In this document: in pieces, positions 1 through 10,661 of the stretch
Layout of the letters: each line of letters begins with the position of its first letter
How positions within the stretch are numbered: position 1 is the stretch's first letter
Assembly (NCBI GenBank): GCA_964030785.1
Contig: OZ034975.1
Span: 21,289,642 to 21,353,641 of the forward strand
DNA: 64,000 bases
Direction: 5' to 3'
DNA from: Siderastrea siderea
Taxonomy: Eukaryota; Cnidaria; Anthozoa; Scleractinia; Rhizangiidae
Program-made: the position numbers and the translations under genes
Notes under the pieces: generated by a model
Database searches by the model: none
What the model saw: the letters and a program-made list of their open reading frames with translations, nothing else
What the model was told of the DNA's origin: nothing

Positions 1-640
1 CTTAATTTTCCCGGTGTTCAGTGTCGACCGTGGTCAAACGGGACTATCGTGATCCTCACGGATCCACGGCGGCCTATTTTGAGATGCTATTATGATTTTG
101 TGCAGTGACTAATTCTTTGGGAACACGAGGAATGTGCAACTAGTTATGAGGAAATCATTTGGATGTCATCCTTTTTATCAAGTCGCTTAGTCAGAATGGG
201 AGCCCGAACTATATTTGTGCGTAAAAGCGAGCAAATTCCGAAACGTATCGAGCGGTGAAAGTGGCTAAATCGGGCCAAATGACTCCTTCCTTGTCATTGT
301 ATTATACATGTACTAATACTACATGTACTAAAGTAAATGGACCTAAAATTGCTCAAAATGCTTTGTAAGGATAGCAAACAACACCATGGAATGTTTCATG
401 AACTTTATTCAGTTAGTTTTTCTGTTATGTATTGCTCAAAATGTTCGCTTCGAAATCCCATACAAAGTCTTACATTTTGAATTTTTAATGATATTCAAAT
501 ATTATGCTTGGGTGTCCTGTGATTTAACTGTTGACGCTTGTCAAATCTCCTTAAGTTATTGGCTGTTCGCTCGAATGAACTTGAAGGGCGCTCATTTACA
601 ACAACTTACTCTGAAGTAAATGAGTTATCTGTTTGGGTTT
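1..640. other. No gene recognised
   Basis: This stretch holds only short open frames without recognisable domains or splice context. The first 60 bases are less AT-rich than what follows. A small acATGTACTA direct duplication occurs near position 305-330. I see nothing else. Confidence 0.5.
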
Positions 641-877
641 TCATCGTGTTCGGATGTTAAAAATAACACGAACTGCCACTATTAGCCTAGTCAAAAATTT
701 ACACTGGCATTTTACTGTGATTACCGGAAAGAAAGGATTTCGGGAACTTCCAAGCACCTGTAAATCATCGAAGAAATGTCGCATAAGTTTAGAGGCCCCG
801 AAGAGAATCGGGCACTTTGAGGAACTCACAGAACACATCGGATAAAATAGCTTTAAACCGAAAACTGCTTAGCTTAT

Positions 878-1881
878 AGTTACTTAAGGAGGCTCGCAAC
901 AGTTTTTTTTTGGCCTTGGAGTGTATCTTTTGAAGTCAAAATTTCGCATAGAAGATGAACGTCGATTTCCTTGATACTACACCACCTTTTCAACAAATGA
1001 TCAATGTTTATTTTCTCACTGGTTCCCTAGCAACAGCTGTCACCATAGCAACGGTAATGGACAACCCCTCACGAGTGGACACAAGCGCAGCGTGTATTAA
1101 TATTCAGTGTACGTGAACAACCGAGAAATAGACCAGGAAAAACGAAATAAAACTGTTGCTCGTTGAAAGTTAATAACGACTGAAACTTGACCAAGATTCA
1201 GCCTTCTTATCTAAAAACGGAAATGTTTATTCAGCCTAAAACTTGCTGGAACATCAAAAAAAATTATTATTCTAACGTTAATCAATTTAAGAGAAAAATC
1301 TGTAAGGGCAGTTTAGAAATATTTCTATTTATGCAAATTACGGACTCTTTGGCTGATTTGCGCTGCATTTTAGCAGTTTTTAAATTTAAATATCTTAAAA
1401 TCGCAGCCACCTAGGAAGCTCAATGTACATTAAAAATATTTTGATATCATAAAAGATCCTTCAACTGAAAAGAGAAAGCGTGAAGTTTTATCTTTCTTGA
1501 AATATTGGAGACAATTGCAGGAATGACCAAAATCAGCCCGTAAATAATGAATCATGATTTACGTGAAAACGCTCTTACAGATTTTCCCCTAATTTCGCAT
1601 ACAAGTTGTGTAGGTTGAGTAGTTCAAACAGTTCAAGTTTCGTCATAAAGTGTCTGACTAGTTTTCGAGATATTCGACATTATTTAAAGTGAGGGGTTGT
1701 CCATTACCGTTGCTATGGTTACAGCTGTTGCTAGGGAACCAGTGAGAAAATAAACTTTGATCATATTTTGAAAAGGTGGTGTAGTATCAAGGAAATCGAA
1801 GTTTATCTTCTATGCGAAATTTTGACTCTAAAAAATACACTCCAAGGCCAAAAAAACTGTCGCGAGCCTCCTAAAGTAACT
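878..1881. mobile_element. 1.0-kb MITE with ~200-bp terminal inverted repeats
   Basis: Positions 878-1080 and 1690-1881 are long imperfect inverted copies of each other. The ends read AGTTACTTWAGGAGGCTCGC. The arms contain a conserved block around CCATAGCAACGGTAATGG. No transposase is visible between the arms, so it is a non-autonomous element. It sits inside the larger inverted-repeat element. The target duplication is not clear, so the superfamily is not assigned. Confidence 0.8.
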
Positions 1882-1944
1882 TTCATATTTCGTTCTCTAA
1901 CTAGAGATCGTTGAGATTGAAAACAAACACCAAACATGCTGCCA

Positions 1945-2715
1945 AGTGTATACAATTCGGGCGCTCTGAGAAATGCACAGAGCTGTTTCGGAAGCTTTTC
2001 GGATAAAATAGCTTTAAACTGACAACTGCTTCGCTTGAAGGCGAAAATCTGCCTTCGAGGACTTCATCTTTGTTTTCTTTACGGCGGAGAGCTTATCCTG
2101 TTCTGAAACACAACCGAGTAAGTGAAGTTTTTAAAGGGTTTAAGGTACATGATTTTGAACATAACGGTCAAAGAAATTACGTTTTGAAATGGAATTTTTA
2201 TAATTTATGTCCTTAGAAATGTCATTTACTATTTAATTACGTTGATGTTGACTTCAAAAATATTACAAAACGCGCTCAGATTTGAGGCAGATGTAGTCTT
2301 GAATATTTTGCCATGCTCAACCGATTTCACTTGTGTGGAAGGACCCACGATGCAAGAAGTGTAATGCGAATTGCATTTAAATATTAACTTATGGGTTTTT
2401 GAATAAACTTTTTCAAAAATGATTTCTCTGTCCATTATTTTGTGTTTGTTTCTTCATAACAGAGGGTCATAACAGTACGTCAAAGCACAGTCGTAAGACA
2501 ACAGCACAAGCATCACTTCAGTGAGTAGTCGGTGATTAATTGTTTTCAATTTTGACTGTCGGGCCGTCTCTTTGTGCAATTGTCGATTTTCTTGTCCTAG
2601 AAGTTTTCAATAGTAATAATCTTTCGAACGAGGCAGTTGTCAGTTTAAAGCTATTTTATCCGAAAAGCTTCTGAAAACAGTTTTGCGCGTCCCTCAAAGC
2701 ACCCGATTTATATAA
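1945..2715. repeat. Inverted repeat pair around a 0.6-kb spacer
   Basis: Bases 1945-2035 match the reverse complement of 2630-2715, sharing CGGATAAAATAGCTTTAAAC and the preceding 50 bases. A third, more diverged copy lies at about 835-860. The right arm overlaps the end of the decayed recombinase frame. This could correspond to the internal complementary region that DIRS elements carry, or simply to another inserted MITE. Confidence 0.6.
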
Positions 2716-3250
2716 GTTAAACTTACTTCGCAACCGCAAAACGTATGCCATAATTGGTGTTTGGGAACTGGTGTTTGAGAACTGGCGTATGACTGGCGTA
2801 TGACAATACGCCAGTAGCATTTTCTGAGTTAAACAAAGGTTTGTAATAAAAAGTTCAGTCAGCCATAGACATGATCGTCGACAGTGGGACAAACGCATTG
2901 GCGGCTACTGTCGTTGAAGCACCACGCATAGAATGAGCCTTGAACATTTGACTGTCTATCCCTGCTGCTTTCATGAAGGTTCTTAACCAGCATACCAATG
3001 TCGTAGAAGTGACAGGCTTGTGGGGACGTATGAATGAGATTAACAATTTGTCAGGTTAAGAAGAAGGAAGAACAGGGCGAATGTTCCTGGTTAACTAAAG
3101 ATAATGTCTGAAGCATTCCACCGGACAAAGCTTTGTGTCTTGGTCAAAACGATGTGCTGGGTAGTCAGGCGACTTGCAAACAGGTCAGTCTGACAATTCT
3201 GTAGAAAGGGTTGGATGATGGTTGGATTCACCTTCCAGTCGCTCACATCC
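2656..3250 (-). pseudogene. DIRS-type tyrosine recombinase, decayed
   Basis: Two minus-strand frames (2855-3046 and 2656-2898) together resemble the C-terminal catalytic part of the tyrosine recombinase that DIRS elements use for integration instead of a DDE integrase. The first frame contains a region reading VTSTTLVCWLRTFMKAAGI followed by AHSMRGAST, which fits the H-x-x-R active-site box. The frame then breaks and continues in the other frame to a stop overlapping the 2630-2715 inverted repeat. It lies directly downstream of the RNase H and reverse transcriptase remnants, in normal DIRS order. The frame break makes it non-functional. Confidence 0.7.
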
Positions 3251-3268
3251 TTGAATATTCTCGAAACG

Positions 3269-3730
3269 TCAAACGTTGTCTTTTCCTGGGATGTGAGTGG
3301 CTATCACAAAGATGTCTTTTGCATGGCACCACTCCCACAGCTCTAGGGCTAAGTTGAGAAGTTCGGGAGAAAGTGTTCCCCTTTGTTGTTGATATAAGCA
3401 ATAGCCTTTGTGTTGTCTATCTGCAGAGATATGGTCATGTAAGATTTGTCCTTGACAAAGGATTTTAGAGCCAGAAAGCTGCCTCAGCTCCAAGTAATTT
3501 ATGTGTTGGAGCGATTCTTGTTCTGACTATTTGCCGTTGGTCTTGATCGAATGGTGCACTGCTCCCCAGCCCTTCTTCGAAGCATGGGTCATGATCACCA
3601 CGTCCAGGGTAGGGAGGTGAACAGGACTGCCATTTACACTGGGAGTGATCGTCAACCACCAATCTAGTTCCTGTATGGAACTCTGGGATAGTGATGCGAG
3701 AGAGTCGTAACAATCCTGGTTTCTCTGCAC
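3269..3730 (-). pseudogene. DIRS-type RNase H remnant
   Basis: The minus-strand frames at 3269-3493 and 3527-3730 resemble the RNase H domain of DIRS/Ngaro polyproteins. Visible blocks are SSIQELDWWLTI, a VVIMTHASKKGWGAV segment matching the first catalytic-Asp region (usual TDASxxGWG; here the Asp is replaced by His), and the ELWEWCHAKDIFVIATHIPG block before the end. The two frames are out of register, so the gene is broken. The position between reverse transcriptase and recombinase fits the element. Confidence 0.7.
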
Positions 3731-3822
3731 ACCTTTTATAAGATCAATCTGTAAATGGCAGAAATGAAGTGGTGAACGCCAAATAGCTGGGAGTGAGGAC
3801 TACAGTAGTCCTATCAGACTTG

Positions 3823-4500
3823 CTAGATGTGGTAATCTGCAGTTGGGGAAGTTGCCAGGTGGTGGAAACAGTCCAGAATTTTGTGGACCTTGGCCACTGG
3901 AAGTGAAATTACCATGGACAATGAATCAATGTTGATACTCAGGAAGGTGATTATTTGTGTTGGACTAAGAAAGGATTTTCTGAGGTTTATTGTAAAAACT
4001 AGGGAGCGATGGAGAACTAGTAAAAGCTGAGAGTTTTTGATAGCTTCCTCCTTTGTTTGAGCCAACAGAAGAAAAACGTCCACGTATATGAGCACTCGAA
4101 TGGATTTCTTTCTTAGAAAGGCTGCAACGGGTTTCAGTAATTTCATGAATATTCTGGGGGACGAACACAGGCCGAATGGGAGAGCTTTGAACTGATAACT
4201 TTCCCTGCCAAACAAAACGAAGGAACTTTTGTGACGACTCATGAACAGGAAATGCTCGTCTACAATGAACTTGTTTAGGGAACTCAGATCTATTACTGGA
4301 CGCAGAGGTCCATCCTTTTTTGGGGACTAGAAACAGGCGGCTGTAAAAGCCTTATCTTGAGATAACCTCTGGTGATAACCCCTTTTAGTAGTAGCTCGTT
4401 GACTTCTTGAGAAATTAAGGCCCATGCTGAATGGGCCACCCTGTATAAATAAAGTTTTACCTTACCTAAGTACTCGCTGACCCGATGCCAGGGTAACTTT
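3823..4500 (-). pseudogene. DIRS-type reverse transcriptase, catalytic Asp lost
   Basis: The frame 3823-4242 reads through FVLFGRESYQFKALPFGLCS, the palm segment typical of DIRS reverse transcriptases, then IYVDVFLLL where YxDD is expected. The second aspartate codon is GTT (Val), so the enzyme is dead even where the frame is open. Sequence up to about 4500, in the frame 4293-4844, contains an N-terminal RT-like segment (SQEVNELLLKGVI). The two pieces are joined by a frame change near 4290. Confidence 0.75.
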
Positions 4501-4587
4501 GGGGAACTTCTGAAAGGGAGTTTTGTAAAAGCGTATCTTGTAACCCGAGACAAGAGAAAGGGTCCGATGCCAGAGTTCTCCACGAGT

Positions 4588-5749
4588 TTATGCATTCTGA
4601 GATTCTGGCTGACGTCCCTTTGAGGGACGAAAATTCCCGTTTTTTGAGTGAGACCCATGGAAATTGGACTGAGATCTAGAGGGGGTTGAATACCCACCAC
4701 TGGATTGAAATTTAGAAAAATTCTCTCCCCAATATTCTCCTTTAGAAAGAGAGCTGGTGGTGCGATCAGGAAACGGTTTAGATGCCTGATGCGCCAAGTT
4801 CTTAGTGAGCCCTCTAGAAAGTTCAGCTTGTTTGGAGGCCCCAAATAGCCAAGTTTTGGCGCTAGTTAAAGGCAACTCTGCGAGGTTGTTCCTGGACCTG
4901 TTTATGGAAGGAAGGATCCTCTGCCGTTTTAAAATGGTTACCTGCGTGTTAGCTGAGCCTAGCAGGCAAAGAGTTTGCTCTAAGGCCAGTTTGATCTCTT
5001 TGTAGGTTGGGTTTGACCCAGTTTCAAGACAATCATGAAGGCCACAAAGTAAGCCTGGAGAATTCAAGAATGCACGTTGGATAACAAACATTTCTTTGTC
5101 CTTTCTTGGACGAACTTTTTCACTTCTGAAGGAACTTGGTTCAGCAACTGCTGATCAAGCTTTGGAGCTTGGAGAGCTTTCACTTCAGGAATAGCTCTGA
5201 ATATTAAGTGACTGTTGATAAGACAACTTTCTCCGAAAATTAGTATCCAAAAATCTGGAAAATGAGGCAGATGGAGTCCATGATGTTGACTTGGCCACTG
5301 GATCAACGACGACCGTGGTCATCACTAGCACTCTGAAGATGTGCAGCATCTTCTTGAGTCTTAGAAGACTCTGATGGTGCCTCAGTAGACTCTACTGCTG
5401 CCTTAATAAGCTCTACGGGTGCCTGAATAGGTTCTACTTGTGCCGCATTGGGCATACAAGGTGGGCTGGAGTCCAAGCCAGACATGTCCCCCATAATGGA
5501 CAACGTCTTCGTGCACGTCAGAAACGCTGGGAATACATTCCCTCTGAAGCGAGCGAGACTCTAAGGAGTGCAATCGTTTTGAAAGAGTTTCCATGGAGTT
5601 TAAGATCTTCTGTGGAGAATCGTCCTCCTTGTGGCGCTAAGACGGCGAACGATCATTTTGATCCTCTGCAGAAGAAGCCGCGTATCGGCGGGAAGGTGGC
5701 GATCGCAAACGATCTCTCTTGTGCGATTTATGGCATCTTGAAGACATAG
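4588..5749 (-). pseudogene. DIRS-type Gag-like region
   Basis: Overlapping minus-strand frames 5303-5503, 5064-5306 and 4588-5091 form a broken N-terminal protein. The first is rich in Ser, Glu, Pro and Ala. The last has the hydrophobic segment GLLCGLHDCLETGSNPTYKE and a basic, Gly/Ser/Phe-rich tail, as in DIRS Gag proteins. No zinc knuckle is visible. Assignment rests mainly on position upstream of the reverse transcriptase. Confidence 0.55.
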
Positions 5750-6171
5750 TCAAGTAAATCTCCTGGAAAAGGAGAAAAAACAAAAAACCATCTGTGAAAA
5801 AAAAAGAGTTACGCCAGAAAAGGTTAGATTAAACGAAAAATAGAGTACCAAAACAAACTTACCAGTGAACGGTTTGAAGCAGAAGGAAAAAGCCACCAAA
5901 GCATCATGGGAGCACGAGGTCTTGGCTCCTGGGGACTTATGGGTAGACCCAGGCCCTATTCTTTTTCTTTAGGGGTTACCCCTCTTTTTTACGTTTAAAA
6001 GTGATTTGAAGCATTGAACGGGAAATTCCTGCCAAGTGTTATCTCATATATTTTGAAGGGAGTCTATGAAATATAGTTTACAGGTGCTAGGAAGCTCCCA
6101 AAATCCTTTCTTTCCGGTAGTCACAGTGAAATGCCAGTGTAAATTTTTGGCTAGACTAATAGAGGGGAGAG

Positions 6172-6300
6172 GATCTAGGAACGGGCAGGTAAATATCTTA
6201 TCTCCCTATTTTTAAACTCAATTTTCTCCCTCCTCCCTAATTTTTTGGGCCGTTTCTCCCTCCTCCCTGATTTTTGACCTTTCTCCCTGATTAGTGCTTT
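6172..6300. repeat. Pyrimidine-rich minisatellite (TTTCTCCCTCCTCCC)
   Basis: Repeats of about 25-28 bp built on TTTCTCCCTCCTCCCTRATTTTT. A related array occurs at about 9410-9540. The strongly biased strand composition (CT versus GA) could favour triplex formation, but that is inference. Confidence 0.75.
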
Positions 6301-7285
6301 AACGGGTTTATATTATTACGTAATACTACACTTGCAGTCTAAATTCCTTCCAATATTGTGACTTTACTAAAGAACTTTATGCTCTTTGAAGACTTTGAAT
6401 ACCTACAGACTGCTAGATTTAACATGTAGTACCAGCCTACCTATGGATACAGTTCGAGGCCAGCAAATTATTACATGGAAAATGAGAATTACTTTTGCAT
6501 ACTTTCTAACAAAGCAACATCCCAAGGATTTGGTAGGTAAATTTGATAGTTTTCTAGTGCTTAAGCCGGTTTGCCTACATCGCAACTTTTTTGTTTGTGG
6601 CTGAACTAGAAATGTTTATTGCTTGTTGATGAGCGGGAAAAAGTTAGGATTTGTACATTAAAGCATCAAGGTAACGCAACATCAACCAGCAAACGAAATC
6701 CACAAAGATCTTAAAACGAAGAATGTGTTAAGTACGATTACATTGTCAGTCAGTTTAGTTTACTAGTTTACTGACTTCCCTTCAAATTATTCTTATTAAG
6801 CAATTTGCAGTAGAATTATTTTTGCACAAAAAGGCTTCGGAGTTTTACGTGACACAGTGCCAAAAAGACATCCAGAGCATGTCAGTGTTTGAGAGACAGC
6901 CAAATTGCTATAAAGATCACAACATGGCGCCATTATCGATGGCAGACCATGGCATGAATGCCAAAAGTGTGATTCCAAGGACAAAAATAAAATATTTTTC
7001 TAAAAAATTAAGTTGCTGTGTATTGTTTTACATTTCTGGGAACCTAATGGAAGCACCGAATCGGAAAGCATAACTCGTTTTATTGGTGACGCCTAAACAG
7101 ACCTAAACACACATGCAGTGCCGAAAAGACAGAAAACTGGAAAGGCAAAACATTTCGCACTCACCATAGCCTTGCCCTTGACCCTGATCCTCGAGCCACA
7201 CAGACCTCTAAAATCTCACACTTTCACGAACACTATCTCAACGCCTCACGATTTTCCGATTTGACCTCTTCCCCTCACGGTCAAT
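6300..7285. other. No gene recognised
   Basis: AT-rich sequence with scattered short frames (for example 6386-6604 and 6822-7073) that lack recognisable domains. I see no repeat structure beyond isolated homopolymers. Confidence 0.5.
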
Positions 7286-7289
7286 CAGA

Positions 7290-9260
7290 ATATCTTGAAA
7301 TGGCCAAACAATGAAGCGAGAAATTCCCTAGCGACCTCTAACGAAAACTGTATACAGGGGGGGAGGGGTGAACTTGTCAATCGCTCCTCTAGGAATTGTG
7401 CGGCGGATGAACACGGCCATCGTGACGTCACAGGCAGGTCAAGTCTGGAAGTTGAAATGGCTGTCAAACAATCACATCGCCAGAAGACTTTCTCGGGTGA
7501 TCATTCAAAGAATTTGAAACAAAGGAATGAAAAGAGCCCAGACACCTAGTAACCTGTTAATGTAATTTCCGAAAATGCAGCATCTTTCACAAAACAAGCT
7601 GTTCAAGACACCAAAATATGCAAAACTTCAAGATCGATAAATTACGCAAGCCACTGAAAACTAAAAGTTTGCACCCCTACCATAGACGATAACAAGAAGA
7701 CCCAACGTTATGTGACTCCAAGAGAAAAATAAGACCTTGATATGATTTAAAAGTTTCGAATGGCCGTTAAAATGAATCAGTATACATTCGCTAAAAATGA
7801 CCAGTGGGTTTAAAGGCATTTTTTGAAGTTGACTACGTAGTGTGTTTACTCGCAAAAAGAAAGCTAACATCTTTAAAATGTGAAGAAAAATGCTCCAGTG
7901 TAGAGAAGTTTTTATGTTCAAGCCATGTGCTGGGTTCGAAGTTATTAATGCGCCAGAGGACTTCCTTGTTTTCACTGAACCATCTCGTAAAAACCGACAA
8001 AGACGACAACATTTTCCCGCGGCAAAGCCAAACAAATGGTGCGTCGGCTTTCTGGCAAAATTTGTGCTGACGTCTGACATTACTCTTGTTGAATAATTAT
8101 AAAAAACCACAGGCTACCAAAAACGCCAATTTTCCCAGGCTACTGATTGTCAAAATGTTCACACGGAGCTGTAGTTACCAGAATGGTGCTTAGTTTGACA
8201 GTTTTAAAATGCTTACCAGCCATTGCCAGATTAGTGTACTAATGGCAATTATCACAATTAAAGGTAAAGATCTTTTAAAATTTAGTGAAATGTGGCCGAT
8301 TCATTTTCCTTTCGAAACGGTCATCTCGGTCGTCTGTTGTGGATCATGTAGATGGTCAAACTCTTTCTAAAACAAATTGTAGCTTGGACAGGAAATTTAA
8401 AAGAAACTGAAGATATTGAGATTAAGTTGGACAAGACCACTGAACCCGATGGTGTTCTAATATATCTAAAAGTTTTCATAAAAATAGCAGTATCGGATCG
8501 GCGTAAAACCTATTTCCTCGGCCGTCCGCATGATTTGCAAGCTGATTTGCATTTTTATGTTGTTCTGCGAAGGTGAGTTTTATACGGGTTAAATGTCGTA
8601 GCAAAAATTTACTTAGTTCGATTACTTATCCCCTAGCATTTAAGGATTATTCTTCTTTCTATATACAGAAGATGGAAGCAAATTCTTTCAGAAAACCTTA
8701 AATTTAAAGTGCTAAACATACACTTTTAAGTTCGTCTTCCAGTCTACACAGCGAAACAATCGGACTGATCATTTTTTAGGTTGACTCTATACCAGTGTTT
8801 TCAATTCGAATATTTTTCTTAAGTTATAGGTTATTCTCTAGCCAAGTTTCAAGTTCTGCTGTGAGGTTTAACTGAAATAAACACACTTTTTTCGGACGCG
8901 GACAATGACAACTTTCCCACTAATTTTGCGATCGCGAAGGTTTAACGTGGCTCTTAAAACATTTTTTCTAGTATGGTTTAAAGGGTAAGACAAGAAACCA
9001 CTTACCTCTATCAAAAAAGAGATCCTAAATTTCTATTCCACAAGAAAACAAGCCCAGTTGAAAGCCGGACTAGCACAAAAAATAAGTTTGCAGACCGAGC
9101 ATCGAACAAGTTTGCGAGCGCCATTTTTGAAACTCAGCAAAGTCGAGCGCTTCTCTCGTCGTGACGTCACGATGGCCAAGATCATCCGGACAAGAAATCG
9201 AGGAGTTCACCCCCCCCCCCCCCCACCTGATTGTATAACAAAAGAGACCATTCAAAATAC
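7290..9260. mobile_element. Possible inverted-repeat element, ~2 kb
   Basis: The regions 7340-7450 and 9110-9235 are weakly inverted copies. Both contain GTGACGTCAC next to GGCCATC (or its complement), a GGATGA segment, and a C/G run followed by GTGAAC. The interior has no recognised protein. The similarity is partial, so this could be two independent copies of one dispersed repeat in opposite orientation rather than the ends of one element. Confidence 0.35.
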
Positions 9261-9399
9261 CGCAAACGCCTGAGCTTAAGGGCTCAAAATAGTCTTGGAG
9301 ACCCAGGGTCCACCCAGTCTTCTCTCGATATAATTGTTTAACGGGGAACAGATCTGTACACTTTCTTATATTAAGATCTATTTAAGGCTTTAATGACTC

Positions 9400-9545
9400 A
9401 TGTCACGTTTTTAAAGACATTCTCCCTTCTCCCTTTTCATGCTGGTTCTCCCGTCTCCCTATTTTTATGCGTCCTTTCTCCCTCCTCCCGCTACTTTTTG
9501 GGCTGTTTCTCCCTCCTCCCTAAACCGTTCCTCTCCCCTCCTAAT
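9400..9545. repeat. Pyrimidine-rich minisatellite, second array
   Basis: Repeats of CTCCCTCCTCCC separated by short T-rich spacers. They are continuous on the right with AATAGTGGCAGTTTGTGTTA, the same flank that borders the 5.5-kb inverted-repeat element on its left. This copy therefore acts as an unoccupied version of that insertion site. Confidence 0.75.
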
Positions 9546-10568
9546 AGTGGCAGTTTGTGTTATTTGTTAATACCCGAACACAATAAAAACCAAGAAAGAT
9601 GACTTATTTACTACAGAGTAAGTTTATATTTTGTTGTTGTAAATGAGTGCCGTTCTAAGTTCATTCAAGCAAACAGCCAATAATCCAAGGAGATTTGACA
9701 AGCCTCGACAGTTAAATGACAGGATATGGAAACATTGCAAAAACCAAGAAAGACGGCTCATGAGTAAAATAGGTGTTCAGTTTGATGCCCCCCCCCCCCC
9801 CCCAAAAAAAAGGATCAAGCTATGCTCAGCCTAAAACATGACCTCTTTTCACAGAAGAGATCCCGAGAATATTGGAGGACAATTTGGAACACTTTTGGGC
9901 TTTTTGAAAAAAAATTAAATAAGCTTAAGCTTCTATAAAAACCTCTTTTTCAATAGCGAGGATGGTAGTGGGATTTCCCGCCAAGGCAAACGCCGGTTGC
10001 CCAAATGCACGGCACGATTTCCTGCCAAGAAAAGATGGCATTCTCCACCCCACGTAGGATTGCCTTGGGACTCCCCTCCCCCACAGAGGCCGTACGGGTT
10101 GGTGTACGCTGACGTCACAACCAAAATTTCTCGCATCGATAGGTTACCAAATTTCCTTACCCACGGTGCTCCGCTCTTTGGCCTTTGGCCGTGAAGGGGC
10201 TCCGCTAATGTAATACAGCTATTGCCATTGTCGTTGTCGGATGAAAGCTGACACCTACGCGACAAGGCCGCAGGGTAATATGGGATTCTTCTACCTAAGT
10301 TCACCAAAATCAGTAGTACCTTTCTTGCCATACAATAGCAAAGCATATGGAAGAGTTTTTAAAGTATAAAAATATAAAAAAAAGAAAAGAAAAAAAACCC
10401 GAAAGAATTATTTTCAGATAGAGTTCTCGTTTGAAACGTAATTTTCAATCCCACTTACTTTTTTGTCTATGGCAAATTTAAATTATGCAGGTATAGGTGG
10501 AGCACGTGCATGGTGTTCAATTTAAAAGTAGGAAAAACAGCATCATGAAAAATATGAGGTTTTTATAC
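9546..10568. other. No gene recognised; homopolymer tracts
   Basis: A poly-C run followed by poly-A occurs near 9788-9815. Short frames at 9933-10346 lack domains. A TGACGTCAC site is present near 10109. The last exon of DAW1, expected to the left of 10569, was searched for and not seen here. Confidence 0.45.
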
Positions 10569-10661
10569 CTGAACACATTTCCCAGAGAATGGGTCCCAAA
10601 GCCTGGCCGTTTTGTCACTGCTAGCCGTAAGACATCTAGTGCCCTGAGGACTAAATGTTAT
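10569..10661 (-). CDS. DAW1: DAW1 exon (seventh-blade start)
   Basis: 93 nt, phase 0 at both ends. It reads [20 protein letters not shown] then [11 protein letters not shown]. Acceptor ttctcAG, donor GTATAA. It continues EGEISK from the exon at 19783 and should be followed by an LEGHTDE-type exon that lies outside the window. Confidence 0.93.

Larger units (their letters stand above)
686..6154. mobile_element. 5.5-kb inverted-repeat-bounded element
   Basis: About 90 bp at the left end (686-775) reappear as reverse complement at the right end (about 6065-6154); both arms start CTAG-YCAAAAATTTACACTGG. The flanks are ACTATTAG (678-685) and ACTAATAG (6155-6162), an apparent 8-bp target duplication with one mismatch. 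A related sequence without the element lies on the minus strand at about 9530-9570. There, the left flank (AACTGCCACTATTAG) runs straight into the right flank (GGGGAGAGG...), as expected of an empty site. An 8-bp duplication suggests a hAT-type DNA transposon, yet the interior carries DIRS-like coding sequence and a nested MITE. Because CTAWTAG is itself nearly palindromic, the duplication could instead be an extension of the inverted repeat. Confidence 0.7.

Noticed and set aside
386..619. 77-codon open frame near the left end
   Set aside because: No domain, no splice context, composition like surrounding intergenic sequence.
1..10568. Last exon of DAW1
   Set aside because: A minus-strand LEGHTDE...CRIW-type exon was searched for by eye and not found; likely left of the window.
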